Positions 12,701 to 24,700 of a stretch of DNA of 64,000 nucleotides are shown here, piece after piece (the first letter of the stretch is position 1; every line of letters begins with the position of its first letter). The position numbers and the translations under genes were made by a program. The notes beneath the pieces were generated by a model. It was not told the origin of the DNA. It searched no databases and saw only the letters and a list, made by a program, of their open reading frames with translations. The stretch is from contig NW_024037069.1 in NCBI RefSeq assembly GCF_015706575.1, forward strand, positions 44,709,553-44,773,552, read 5' to 3'. Origin of the DNA: Patiria miniata (Eukaryota > Echinodermata > Asteroidea > Valvatida > Asterinidae).

Positions 12701-15700
12701 TAGCAGCTCTTTTAAACATCAATATACTATCTATTATTAATAGGTATTATGTGTAATCAAGCATTTCATAACAATAAAGCTACAGTCCAGTCCATCATTT
12801 TCACCTTTCCAAAAAGTAACTGACGAAATTACTGTTGAAAAGCATACTTGGTTTATTAAAGGGAATATACAACATTTGCAAACATCGAAAAATAAAACTA
12901 CCAAGTTTTTACGAAATACCTTACTAGGATGTTGGTAAATGACAGTCACAAGCATTCTGTAAAATTACGGCACCTGGTGTGAAGTCATTTTCAAGAAAAT
13001 GGTATTTTTGTATACATTTCCAACGGTGATCGGCCGACCACCGTTGGAAAAACCTAACTATTGTTCAACTACTGCTCCATATTTACCATTTGTTTCAGTT
13101 CAAATTGTGTTTGCTATTGGTTACATGTTCATGAATGGGTGCAGGCCAGCTAGACTGGTTCCCTTACCTTACAATTTTCCGGCATCTATAAATTGATCCA
13201 TTTCATCTTTAGTGGAGTCAGGGAACCAGACTACTTGAACATTTTTGTTTTTCTTGGTTTTTTCGAGCATTTTCGGACACAAAACTTCAAACGTCTGTGT
13301 AACAATATTTTGATCTATTATACTAACCCCTCAACTAGTTCATTTCTGAAAATTACAGTGAAAGCCAATGATGTACATTCCCTTTAAGATAGTAATGGGA
13401 CTAAACTCCTTGTGAAATAAGTCTTTCTGGCAAGCTGTCGTTTTGAAGAAAAAAATGAAAGAAGGCTGTTTCCAACGATGCGTCCGAAGGCGCATTCTTG
13501 GAAATTTCCGTTAGTAGGTGTTTTTTATTCATCGAAGCGAGCATTGACACGATGAACATGCGCACGCAGTAGCTTTAATTCGTCAGTTAAGCGTGCGACA
13601 TCGCGTAGCTGCAATCGGCTGAATGAAAACGTGTCCCGGACACTGAATTCGGGCGCAATGCAAAACATGACTTGGCAACTTTTGATTTGAAATCGAGATC
13701 CTAGAATACTGGATCTTAGAATATACACTAGCACTGAGCTGAAACTTCATCAGGTTAGTTGTTCAGCACCCTCCTTTAGAGTTTGAGCACTTTACCTTTT
13801 AACATTTAATCTTGTGGGGGCAGACCGAGTACAAGCTTCGGCCTGTTATCTGACCTTCCAATGTCATTATTCTAAGTCCTGTTTTTGTTTTTTTTCCTGA
13901 AATTTAATGACTTTATAATAAAGATGTGCATCGCAACCAGGTACCCGAGTACCCGATCACTGATGTCAGGAACTGGTTCCAGATTATTGGATCAGGTACC
14001 CGTAACTAACCAACTTTACAAATTACTCAGTAACTTCTCAGACAAGAAAAAAGCAATGTTTTGAATGCATCTGTGGGTACTTCTCTAAATGAAAACCAAG
14101 CTACATGGAAAACCAAGACAGATTTCATGCTTATGTGCATTTTAATGCGCAACAGGTGCTCATGAAAGTTGCACACCGTATTAAAGCTATAAAGCCCTTC
14201 AGACAAATTCTGGGAATTCAATTTTGGGGTTGGGTTTGCTTTGCGGGTACCTGGGTACCCGTATTTTACTTCAATAGGGTGCCCGGTTCCCGTACTACCA
14301 CTATTAAAGGGAATAACAGTGTGAGGAGCCGGTCTTCACTGCGTGATAATGACCGGGTGTGGGGGTGACCGCTGTTAATGGACCGAGACGAGCCGGTCTT
14401 CACTGCGTGATAATGACCGGGTGTGGGGGTGACCGCTGTTATTCGTCTCGGTCCATTAACAGCGGTCACCCCCACACCCGGTCATTATCACGCAATGAAG
14501 ACCGGATCCTCACACTGTTATTCCCATTAATAAATACCTTTATAACGAAATAAACAGTTAAAATGCTCCAATTTTGTGACTTTTTTTCCGGCGATATTTC
14601 CAGACTTTTTTGTGTTCATGTTCATGGGCCATATTTTAGCTTAACAGCTATAATGACGTAAACTCAACAGAAACTGCTGCCGTAGTGAAACAAATTACAA
14701 CAATGTTTTCATATCTTTACCTGATGGAGGAAGCTGAAATCTCGTTTACACATTCCTTGTGTCCGGAATTACAAAGATGCTTGGTTTAGGAAAGGTAAAT
14801 ATGTCGGTGGGTGAAGTGTTTCAAAGAAAATAAATCGTAGATCTATGCTTTCGTCGTAAACATCCTCAGTATATACTGCACTGCTGTACGATGTCGTTTC
14901 AAAACTTCCTTTACGTGCGCGCACGCACGCATCCCTAGCAACTGTGTTGCGTACGCGTGCGTCAGTCTCATGCGATGGGGGTTGAGCGCATGTGCAGTGC
15001 TCTATTGTTACAAGCTACCGCGGGACTGTTACTATATTTTGACCAATCATTGGCTTGCATGGGGCTGAACGGGGCTGGATCAATGCTGGTTCACGGGCCA
15101 TTTATTCGCTTGATCTTTGAAGCCGGTCCATTATCACCATTAATGACCGGCCACGTGATCGAGTCTCGACCAATCAGAGACCATCAACTCTCCAAGGTAT
15201 TTATTAATACTTTTTAATATATGAAAATAAACTTGAAACCAGAAACATAAAAACAATAAATCTGGGTTGGGTTTTTGACTCACCAGAAGTCCACTGCTGC
15301 CAATCCATTAGATTGGAGGGATAGTTAGAATTATTCAAGCCCTGTACCACCCATGAGTAGCGCACACCATTGCAGAATTCACTGCATGAGGCCGTCAATC
15401 GGACGCTGCCTGTGGGGTTGACGATCTGGGCACCATTGCCAGGAGTGAAGATGGTACCACGACCAATACTACCCACAAAATGGAGACAAAAGTTACATTC
15501 TTATATAAAATGCAAATTGTTTTTCATTTTGCTCCACTTCTGCCTAAACTATTGGGAGAATAGCTATACATTGATGTTATCAATTGATTTGTCTCAATCT
15601 CAAATTGACTCGACAGATTTGTACCATGCAGTCAAGTTCACAAGAAATCAAGTCAATCAGCAAAATCCAAGTTTCGCGTGAGCAATTAATTGCGGGCCAG

Positions 15701-18700
15701 AATTTTGGGTAAACAAACCCATGTGATGCTGAAAGCTGGCCGTCTATTGGACTAGGATTGCACGACGGTTGTCTTTATAAAAAAAAATGCACTGTTGATG
15801 TGAGTGGGTACATGCTCGAGCAAAATTGGGCTTATACACACAGATAAAAACATCAATAAGAGGTCTCAGCCAGCGAGTTATTAAAGGCATGTAGAAACAT
15901 TGGTAAACACGCAGAAATTGGGCCTACTAACAATGGGGGAGCTCTACAGGAAATCTACATGTAGTTTGTAATTACTACGGACTCATGAATATGTACATCA
16001 CTGACTGGTACCCCGCAATCCCCGTCCGTGCGTACCTTATGGCAGCTTGCGGTGGGTCGCCCTCTTTTAGTTCCAGTATCAGGCTGAAGTTGCCGCTCCT
16101 GATGTCCTTCTTAATGATGACTAAGAGCTCGTAGCGTACCCCCGTCTCCATCAAGGAGGTATTCCAGCTTAGAGTTGGCAAACTTGAGTTCAGGCGGCCA
16201 GGTCCTGCGACGAATACAATAGGCCAATTCTATTAGGCTCCACCCACCAGGGTTGTTTGAAACAAATCATTAGATTTAAATCAAGATTGAAATCACTTGA
16301 GAAAAAAAAATAAAAAATGTTTTTCTGCACTCAAGAATCCCTGTCTGGGTTAGGGTTAAATGCATCTGACAAACTTTCCGAGGTAGTTTCCCGGTATTCT
16401 AGCAGAAAAATTCCAAGTTTCTCAAAGATCTTGAGAGGCTCCGCGGAGCAGCAAATCACAGTTCTTGTGCCATCTTGGTCTTACCAGTGCCAAAACAGCC
16501 TCCATCATTTGCCTCATCTGTGCCATTGCCAGGATCTTCCCTCATTTCAGGAATATCAATGTAGATATCCTTGGAGGGATACTTCTCGCCAATTCGACGA
16601 CAGAAATACAGGATTTTCTCAAAGCCCTGGAGGATACAGAGTAAAAAAAAAGTTGATCACTCTAATTTTGTTTCCGTATGTCATAAAATCTGTAAGGTTA
16701 AGTTGAGCTACAGTTTTTAAACTTGTCAGTTTTTAAACTTTTTTTAATGTCCTTTTCATTGTATGTCTTATTGGATTTTATTAAATAATGAAAGGTTTGT
16801 GGAAACACCATGTGCGAATAATTTCTCAACTAAGAGTATGGTTCTGAAAAGAACCAGAGGTATAAACTCGACGTTCCGGTCAGTATACTCTGACCGTCTT
16901 TAGGAGAGTGCCTTAACTCTAAGCAAGTAAGTGTGAAGTTGCATCCTGTGTGGATGCCAAGTAGCTGGGATCCTAGAGCAAGCTAGGTGTGCCCACTGAA
17001 GTGGAGCAGTAGGGTTGCAGTCTCAGTAGAGGGAGGACCTAGGGTATAGGAGACCCATCAGTCTGAAGGAGTGGGAGCCAGATGTCGTTGAGGTGAAACC
17101 CGATGTCTTGCGGAACTGTGTTGTGCTTGCGGATCTCGATGGCTTCCCGTATGCGTCTTCAATGCCAGAACTGGATCGGTGCGATGACTTCCGCTGCATC
17201 CCAATCAACTTTGTGGTCGTTGATGTGGGAATGTTTGACAATGGCCGATTTGTCAAAATACCCTCGCCGTCCATGTGCTGGATTTTATTATTTTTTCAAT
17301 GCAAATTCCCGATAGACATTATTATGTTAGTGTAAAAACAAATATATAAGAAAACTGACCTGAACCTCTTCTTCATCAGGCACATCAGGATCTTTGGATA
17401 CTTTCCCCGGGATAAGATCTAGCATACTTCCCCATCCTTTAACAGTAGACGTCATCTGACCGTCAATGAGCGCTACGACAAGCTGTGAGCGCTGTACATC
17501 GATGTAGTCATAACCGATGGAAGAAAACTCCAAGCCATCTGTCAGAGTTCTGTTCATGGTGACTTTGTAGCCTAGACGATACAGACCGATTTCCAGAGTA
17601 AAGGCTGGAATGAGCAGGGTGGATTCTTTCGTGGTGAGCTTCATCGTTGCTTCCAATTGGATACCAGTTTGCGGATCGAGTCGTTCTAGAAACCATTCCT
17701 TCGAGTTATCCGTGAACCAACAGTCAAGTTTGGTGATGCCTTGAAAGGCAAGGCGATCCTTGCGAACGACCACCCTAGGCAACCACCAGCCCGGTTTGCT
17801 GTCTTGTATGCTCACCGTCGGTAACCCACAGTACTTCTTAGCTTCCGATACTGGGATGAGGATAGTTGCGTTGTCGGTGGACAGTGTGTTCCAACCCATG
17901 GCTTGGACTTCATACGAGGTTTGCTCTGGGTACACATGCCGCAAACCGATTGGCGGTGTGAAATTGCCGCGACGGTTTGAATGGCCACCGCACGTTCCAT
18001 AGGCTTCATTGGTAGTGCCGTCACCAAAATCCACGACCACACAGGAATTTGATCCCTCATCAGTCACGGTGATGTTCAAATATCTCGTCTCATTGACGCG
18101 GGATACACCCAGATCCAATATACGAACCCCACGGATTGGCTGTAACGTCTTGATAGTGGTTCTGATATTAATAGTAGGCGTGACAGGGTTACTGGCAGAA
18201 ATAACAACATTAAATTCACCAACCTGAACACACAAAAGAAATAAAAATACAATGAATTCTAAAATATAAAAATTTTTAAGTTGGTTTTGCTGGCAGGCTT
18301 GTCCTGAACACTATTATAGCTTTTTATGAGTGAGGGTTTATAATCTTTGAATGGTGTTTACACAGCAGTGATCTAAAATCCAACCAAACGGTGAGATTAT
18401 GGGAAAATAGAAGGGAAAAAACACAAAATAAATAAGATTAAAATACCCATTTTCTTCTGTTCTATTAAATTATAGATTAAACAAAATATTTGCGGTATAG
18501 CATCAGGTATTCAATATTGTTTAAAAATCCTGAAATTAGAACAAAAATTGTCACAAAATATCCTGAAAGCAGTAAAAAAAAATCCTAACAAATGTTACCC
18601 TAACAACCAACCTTTCCATCAAAATCCTGTCTTTTAGAGTTTTTTGTAGGATTGAGGAAGGTAGTGGGTTCAATGAATCTTTTAAGTAATGGGCACTTGA

Positions 18701-21700
18701 TGTGCCACTTTGCTCTCGCCCATTGGAGGATTTTTTTGTGATTCCTGAACATTCTAAGCAAAACTGAACAGACAAATATCTTATATTTGGTATTTCCTGT
18801 CACCACTGTATACTCAGCTGGCGATAAAAATTAACAAGCTTACTCGGGTGCGACTCAAACACACGTTCTCCCGCTTGCAAGTGCAAACTTCTTGCCACTC
18901 GACAACCGAGCGTCGTAGCAGGGAAAACCTCACTATAAAAACCTTGCCCTCCCCAATACACAGGCACTGATTCCAAAATAATGTGCAATAAACTGTGCAT
19001 ACGACCAGCATGATGATCAAACCATGCGCATTTCTAGGCAACAGTGTGCATGTACCCTTTACACAGTACTGGAACGAAGTTTAGCCCAAATATTTTTTTT
19101 TAAACATCGTACGTCTAACCGTAAACAGTATTATAAACCAGAATGAACTCAATACTGGAATTTTGCCCTTCACGGATGTATTGTAGTTTATTTTGTTTAT
19201 TATAAACATGTGTGATTGTGAGAAAAATCACTCGGGTTCGAGTCCCAAGAGATTTTTTTTTCTCACAATCGCTCGAGACAATACTGAGTATACAGTGTTT
19301 ATAGCCAACAAAAAAATTGTTGGCGAAGGGCAAAACCAAATATTGAATTTACATCACCCTGGCGCAAATTCCATCTGATGAAATGAACTCACCGAGCGAA
19401 ACAAATGATCAAACGGTGTCTCTTCATGTGAATAATTGCCCAATGATGATCCATCATCAAAATCCACCAGGTACTTCACTTCAGAACCTGGCACCAGAAA
19501 ATACAAAGGAAGCATTTTAAGACTCAGATAAAGATTTCTTGAGTAACACTCCTGCTATTTAAACAGTCACAGACAGTCACAACTCACTGCCACTTCCCCT
19601 GCTATACTGTTAACAAAGGCTAGTCACCAGCAGTCAGATCATATGTCAAGCAAGCACTTTGTCTAGTCAAACTTGATCAAGAGCCCTAATCAATGTTTAA
19701 TTATGTTTAATTATTATCCGGGTTGTTCATAGTGCAGATTTTTTGATTGAATTGTTAATAGTGTGGATTTATTGCTAGGCACGTACATATAGATACTGGA
19801 TGCTGATACTGACCGTAGATATTGGATTGTAGATATTGAATTGGAAGTTTGAATCGGTCAGTTGTATTTGCTGTGAACAACGGAAAGTAGATTGCTAGAT
19901 ATTTTAAACAGTGAATTTACTTACCTGCTTTATATAATTCCATTGCATAAACTGAATTGATATTTTGAGGTGGTTTCATATGTACCTACATGTACATGTA
20001 TAAGCTGACTATTAATACGATTTCATAACGAAGATTGCCCCTTGACATTTCTGAACGTACGATTTTGATGTTGTGTAAATTTGTCAAATAAATTTGTAAG
20101 AGTAATTTGTAAATATAAAGGATATAGTTCATTTCAATTATTGTGAGAGTCCCGGCAAATGTGACACTGTGTATGCCAAATTATCTTAAAATGTAAACGA
20201 GCTCTACTTGAAAGCCCAATTATCCATGCACTCACCTGATAAGAAGCTCATTTCGAAAACTACTGGCCTATCAAGAGGAAAGGTGTCTTCCAGTACGCCG
20301 TGGCCTTTAGTAGCGTAGGAGCTAGCCGATTGCGAGGGCTTGTATTGAGCAAAGCTTTTCACTCCCTGCAGGCGCTCATAAACTGAAACCTGATGGACAC
20401 ATCCAAATCAAATATTATACACACACAACAAACAATTGAAACAAAAATAAAGCTAAAAGGCATTTGTTCAGTTACAATCGCAGGGTGATCGGGCAGGCAA
20501 CTATTTCATTGGACATTTCCCACTTCAGTTGTGATACTTTTTTATGTCAGAACAGACAAAGAATCATGACATTCAGCCCTTTACAGTGGTACCTGCTGTT
20601 TTAATTTGAAATAAATGCAGCCTTTTGAGTTAAATAAATTTCATTTTACTTTATTTTACATGCACACCTTACTTCCGGTTTATGACGTCATCAGTTAAAA
20701 ATGTGCAAGCTGAATATTGATTTTAGTTCAGACAGGAAACACATTCAAAGAACTTCTGAAAATATTACAATGAATGTTAAGTGTTTATATTGATAACAAC
20801 TAAATTCCGCTTTAATGACGTCACAGCATTAAAAAGCCCTAGGTAACATTGTAGTTGATTTATATTTGTGCTACGACATGGAGCAAATGATGGATTTAAA
20901 TTACAAAAAAAACAAAAAAAAGATTTTTAAACTCTCCCTACAATAACTGCTTCCCAACAAAAGGGGGCAAGTCAAAGCCTTGTTAAAGTCAATAAACCAT
21001 TTCCAACTTTCTTCATCAAAAGTAGGTTTTTAACGTTAACACTCAATATTGCCCTTTACGGACGTATAACCTCCAGAGTCAAAGTTGGAAAAAATCATTT
21101 GGGTGGGACTCGAACCCACGACCTCCTGCTTTCTAGTTCAGCCATTTTACCACTCGACCACCGAGCTTGCAGGAGCGGTTGGCTGCACGAATCCGATGTA
21201 CATTTAGTAAGGAGTACCACAATTAAACTATTCATAAGTCGGTGAACAGCAAAACCTAACATCGTTTTACATCACCCTGACGCAAAATTCCATCTCATAC
21301 AGTTTGTACACAAGTACAGTTTCATATGCTACAAATCTGTATGCGTCTGTACATCCACTGATCTTAATTTGTACAGAGAGCATGGATGTAGTCAAGTCCA
21401 TCACAAGTCCATCACGTCCATCACAAGTCCATCACAAGTCCAGTCACAAGTCCATCACAAGTCCAGTCGTAACTAAATCACAAGTCCATCACAAGTCCAT
21501 CACAAGTCCATCACAAGTCCAGTCACAAGTCCATCACAAGTCCATCACAAGTCCATCACAAGTCCATCACAAGTCCATCACAAGTCCAGTCGTAACTAAA
21601 TCACAAGTCCATCACAAGTCCATCACAAGTCCATCACAAGTCCAGTCACAAGTCCATCACAAGTCCATCACAAGTCCATCACAAGTCCAGTCACAAGTCC

Positions 21701-24700
21701 ATCACAAGTCCAGTCACAAGTCCAGTCACAAGTAACAGTGGATGAACAATAACAAAGGAATGCCTTTGTCAAAGCTCATTCGAATAGCTTGTGAGTTGAA
21801 TTGGGACTGGAGAACTTGTGATGGACTTGCCTGAACTAGTGATGGACTCGAGCACATCCCTGACAGAGAGTTCAAGAGCTGTTTTTGCAGACCTGTTTTG
21901 TCCACTTACCTTAATTTCGTACGTCTCCTCACTGACCAAATTAAAGATAGTGACGCTGAGGGTGTAGAACCCATGATCGGTGAAATCAATGTCCTGACTA
22001 ATCATCTGGTTATGTGCAGTCAATGTTGAGAGGTCAACGGTGACAGCTTGAGGACAGGTGATCAGGGTCAGGCATGTGATGGTAGCTTGAGGGTTGGTTG
22101 CCAAGGGATCAGCGGGGGGAGGATTAGTTACTGTTATGACCAGATCGGCAGCGGTGGCTGGGGAAGCAACCAATCAAATTTAAAGAAAATGCTGCATTTG
22201 AAAATTACATCACTATTCATTAGCATTTACTCCACTACAATGTAAGTCAAACAGAATGCTTCAGTGATTATTTCTCTTACTTTGTTATCAAAATGCTATC
22301 GAAATGTGCTCAATCCTCGACTTTAAAAATGCATGGGCATTGTACGAAAGCAAGTGCTCCCTCAAAAATACTCCAAACTTTGTTTAATGAATTAGTTTTT
22401 CAGAAATACGAGTAATTCTTATTTTCTTCCTCTGGGTATTAAATACATGTACCTACCATTTCCGTTGCCTTCCACGACCTGAGGACTTGCCATCGTGACC
22501 AGGAAGTGCTGAAGTTGAACGGGATTCTGGACTTGGATGGTAACGACTATGGTCTCATTGCTGATCAGATTACTGGCCACGATGTTGACCTCATAGGTAC
22601 CGGCAGTAGTGTAGGAATGGGTCTGGTTGATTGGCACTGTTTGAACAAAAAGAGACAATTTACATTGTCTGCAGCCAAGAATTCAAAATTGTAAAAGAAT
22701 AATTTGATTACTAAACATGGGCCGATCTATTTTCAGTCTTTGCGTTTTCAAAAGTGAATTAACTTTTCTATTACTAGAAAAATAGCAACTTAGAAAGGAA
22801 ATCTATCTTTCGGGATAAAACTCAAAAACAGCATGGGGTCTGCATCGTCAAAAATGTAAATACCTGAGTCTAGGGTATAGAAATCATCCTGTTCTCCATC
22901 ACCCCAGTCTAAGGTGTAGGAGATATGACTGCCGTTCATCACTGAGATTTCTAAGAAAACCTCCTCATGTGGCCGGACGCCTTCCTTGAAATCCTCACAT
23001 TGTAATCCTAGAAATGCAAGAAATCAGAGATGCTTGTTAATCATAAGGAATATGGTATTGAAGATTTTCCTGTGCAATTAGTAGTTGCAATAAACTATGC
23101 ATTAACCCTAACCCTCCACAGTATTTTGGCTAGAAACCCTGCCAAACGCAGCAGCATGCAACACTTGTCTAAGTGACAAGCCTGCACAGTGCAGCAAAAT
23201 CCATCAGGTCAATAGTCTCAAGGCCAAACTACCTCAGAGTCTGTGGTCACCGCATGCAGCAGGATACAACTGAGGCATTGTTCAATGGGACTAGCTCTCA
23301 TTGTTTCAGAACTGGCCGTTTATGCACTGGTGTTGATGGCTGAATGCATCAAAGTGCACCAGACTTTTCCACCTGATGCACTGTGCTGCGTCTGGCAGGG
23401 TTAGGGTAATAAGTTGCTCTCTCTCCCAAATGATGTTTTAATGAAGGTGTTTAAAAATAAGGTAGTGTCCTGACATTTTGCCGCTGTGGCTGGGTTCGAA
23501 TACCAGCCAAGCCGACATGTGGAATATTGGATTCATTACATTTCAACTTCTTTCTGATGCTGTGGGATGCCCCAGAATATTTGCCATTTTTTGACTGACC
23601 TCCTACTTGTCCGATCTGAAAAAAAACTAAGCACTTTTTCCCTGTCATGCCTCTAAAATATTTCATCAGGCTTTCGAGCTAGGGCTGTGCATCAGAACCA
23701 GGTACCCGACCGCTGATGTCAGGAACTGGTTCCAGATTATGGAATCGGGTACCTGTAACCAACTTTGCAAATTACTTAGTGACTAGTCAGACAATAAAAA
23801 AAAAAGGGGTAAACTGTTTGCTTACCGATGATTGTAATTTGGGCCGATACATTTGCCCTGTCGACATCACCACCTGGGGTTATGGTGTTGGTCACTGTAG
23901 CCGCAACATCAAAATCTCCCATACTGTTCAATGTTAGCTGTGGTCGGCTGATTAGTGGTGCTACAACGATAGCCCTCACTAGGTGCCGGGCAGAATCCAG
24001 CTGGAAACTACTGACTGGCAAATCGCTACCGGTCGTGAGAGTCGTAGGATTAATTGTCGATTTGTATTCGAGGGGAACGGTGGTGTTCAGCTCTGGGTCT
24101 GTCTGTGTGGCAATGCTTGCCCCACCTGCTGAGAAGGCTACCCCAAGGACGTAGCCCACATCTAAGGTGAAGAGCTCGCACAGGGTGTCGCTGAAGTTGT
24201 ACCGGAACAGTCCGGGGGACGAAACCTCCATAGGGAGAAGGTGGACAACCTCGTACCCAGGTCTCTGTGGGTCGATGGCGTCAGTGTCAAACCTGACAGG
24301 CTTGGCTGGGCAAGAGGTTGGTCCCCCTGACGCAGCCGAACACCCACCCTTCGCGATGCAGTACAGACGGGTCGTGGTGGCATTGCTGGTACAAGTATCC
24401 TGGGTGAGGGGGTTACTATGACGAGATGCGTCATAGTTACACTGAGAGTCTGATCGGCAGAGGTTATCAGTGGCACAGTAAACACCAGTTGGACATTTGG
24501 GTTTCAAAACCTGCACATGAACAAATGAACAAATGCTGTAATCATATCCACATTATGTAGCAGTCAATGTGTACACAGTTGAAGGGTACATGCATCAAGA
24601 ACATTTTGAAGTGTTTTTGAAGAGTTTTTCTTTCTCATGTTTGTTTTTAGCAAAGGCTACCATTATCGTAAAGCTCCGGTGCCAGGAGAAACGCATCACA

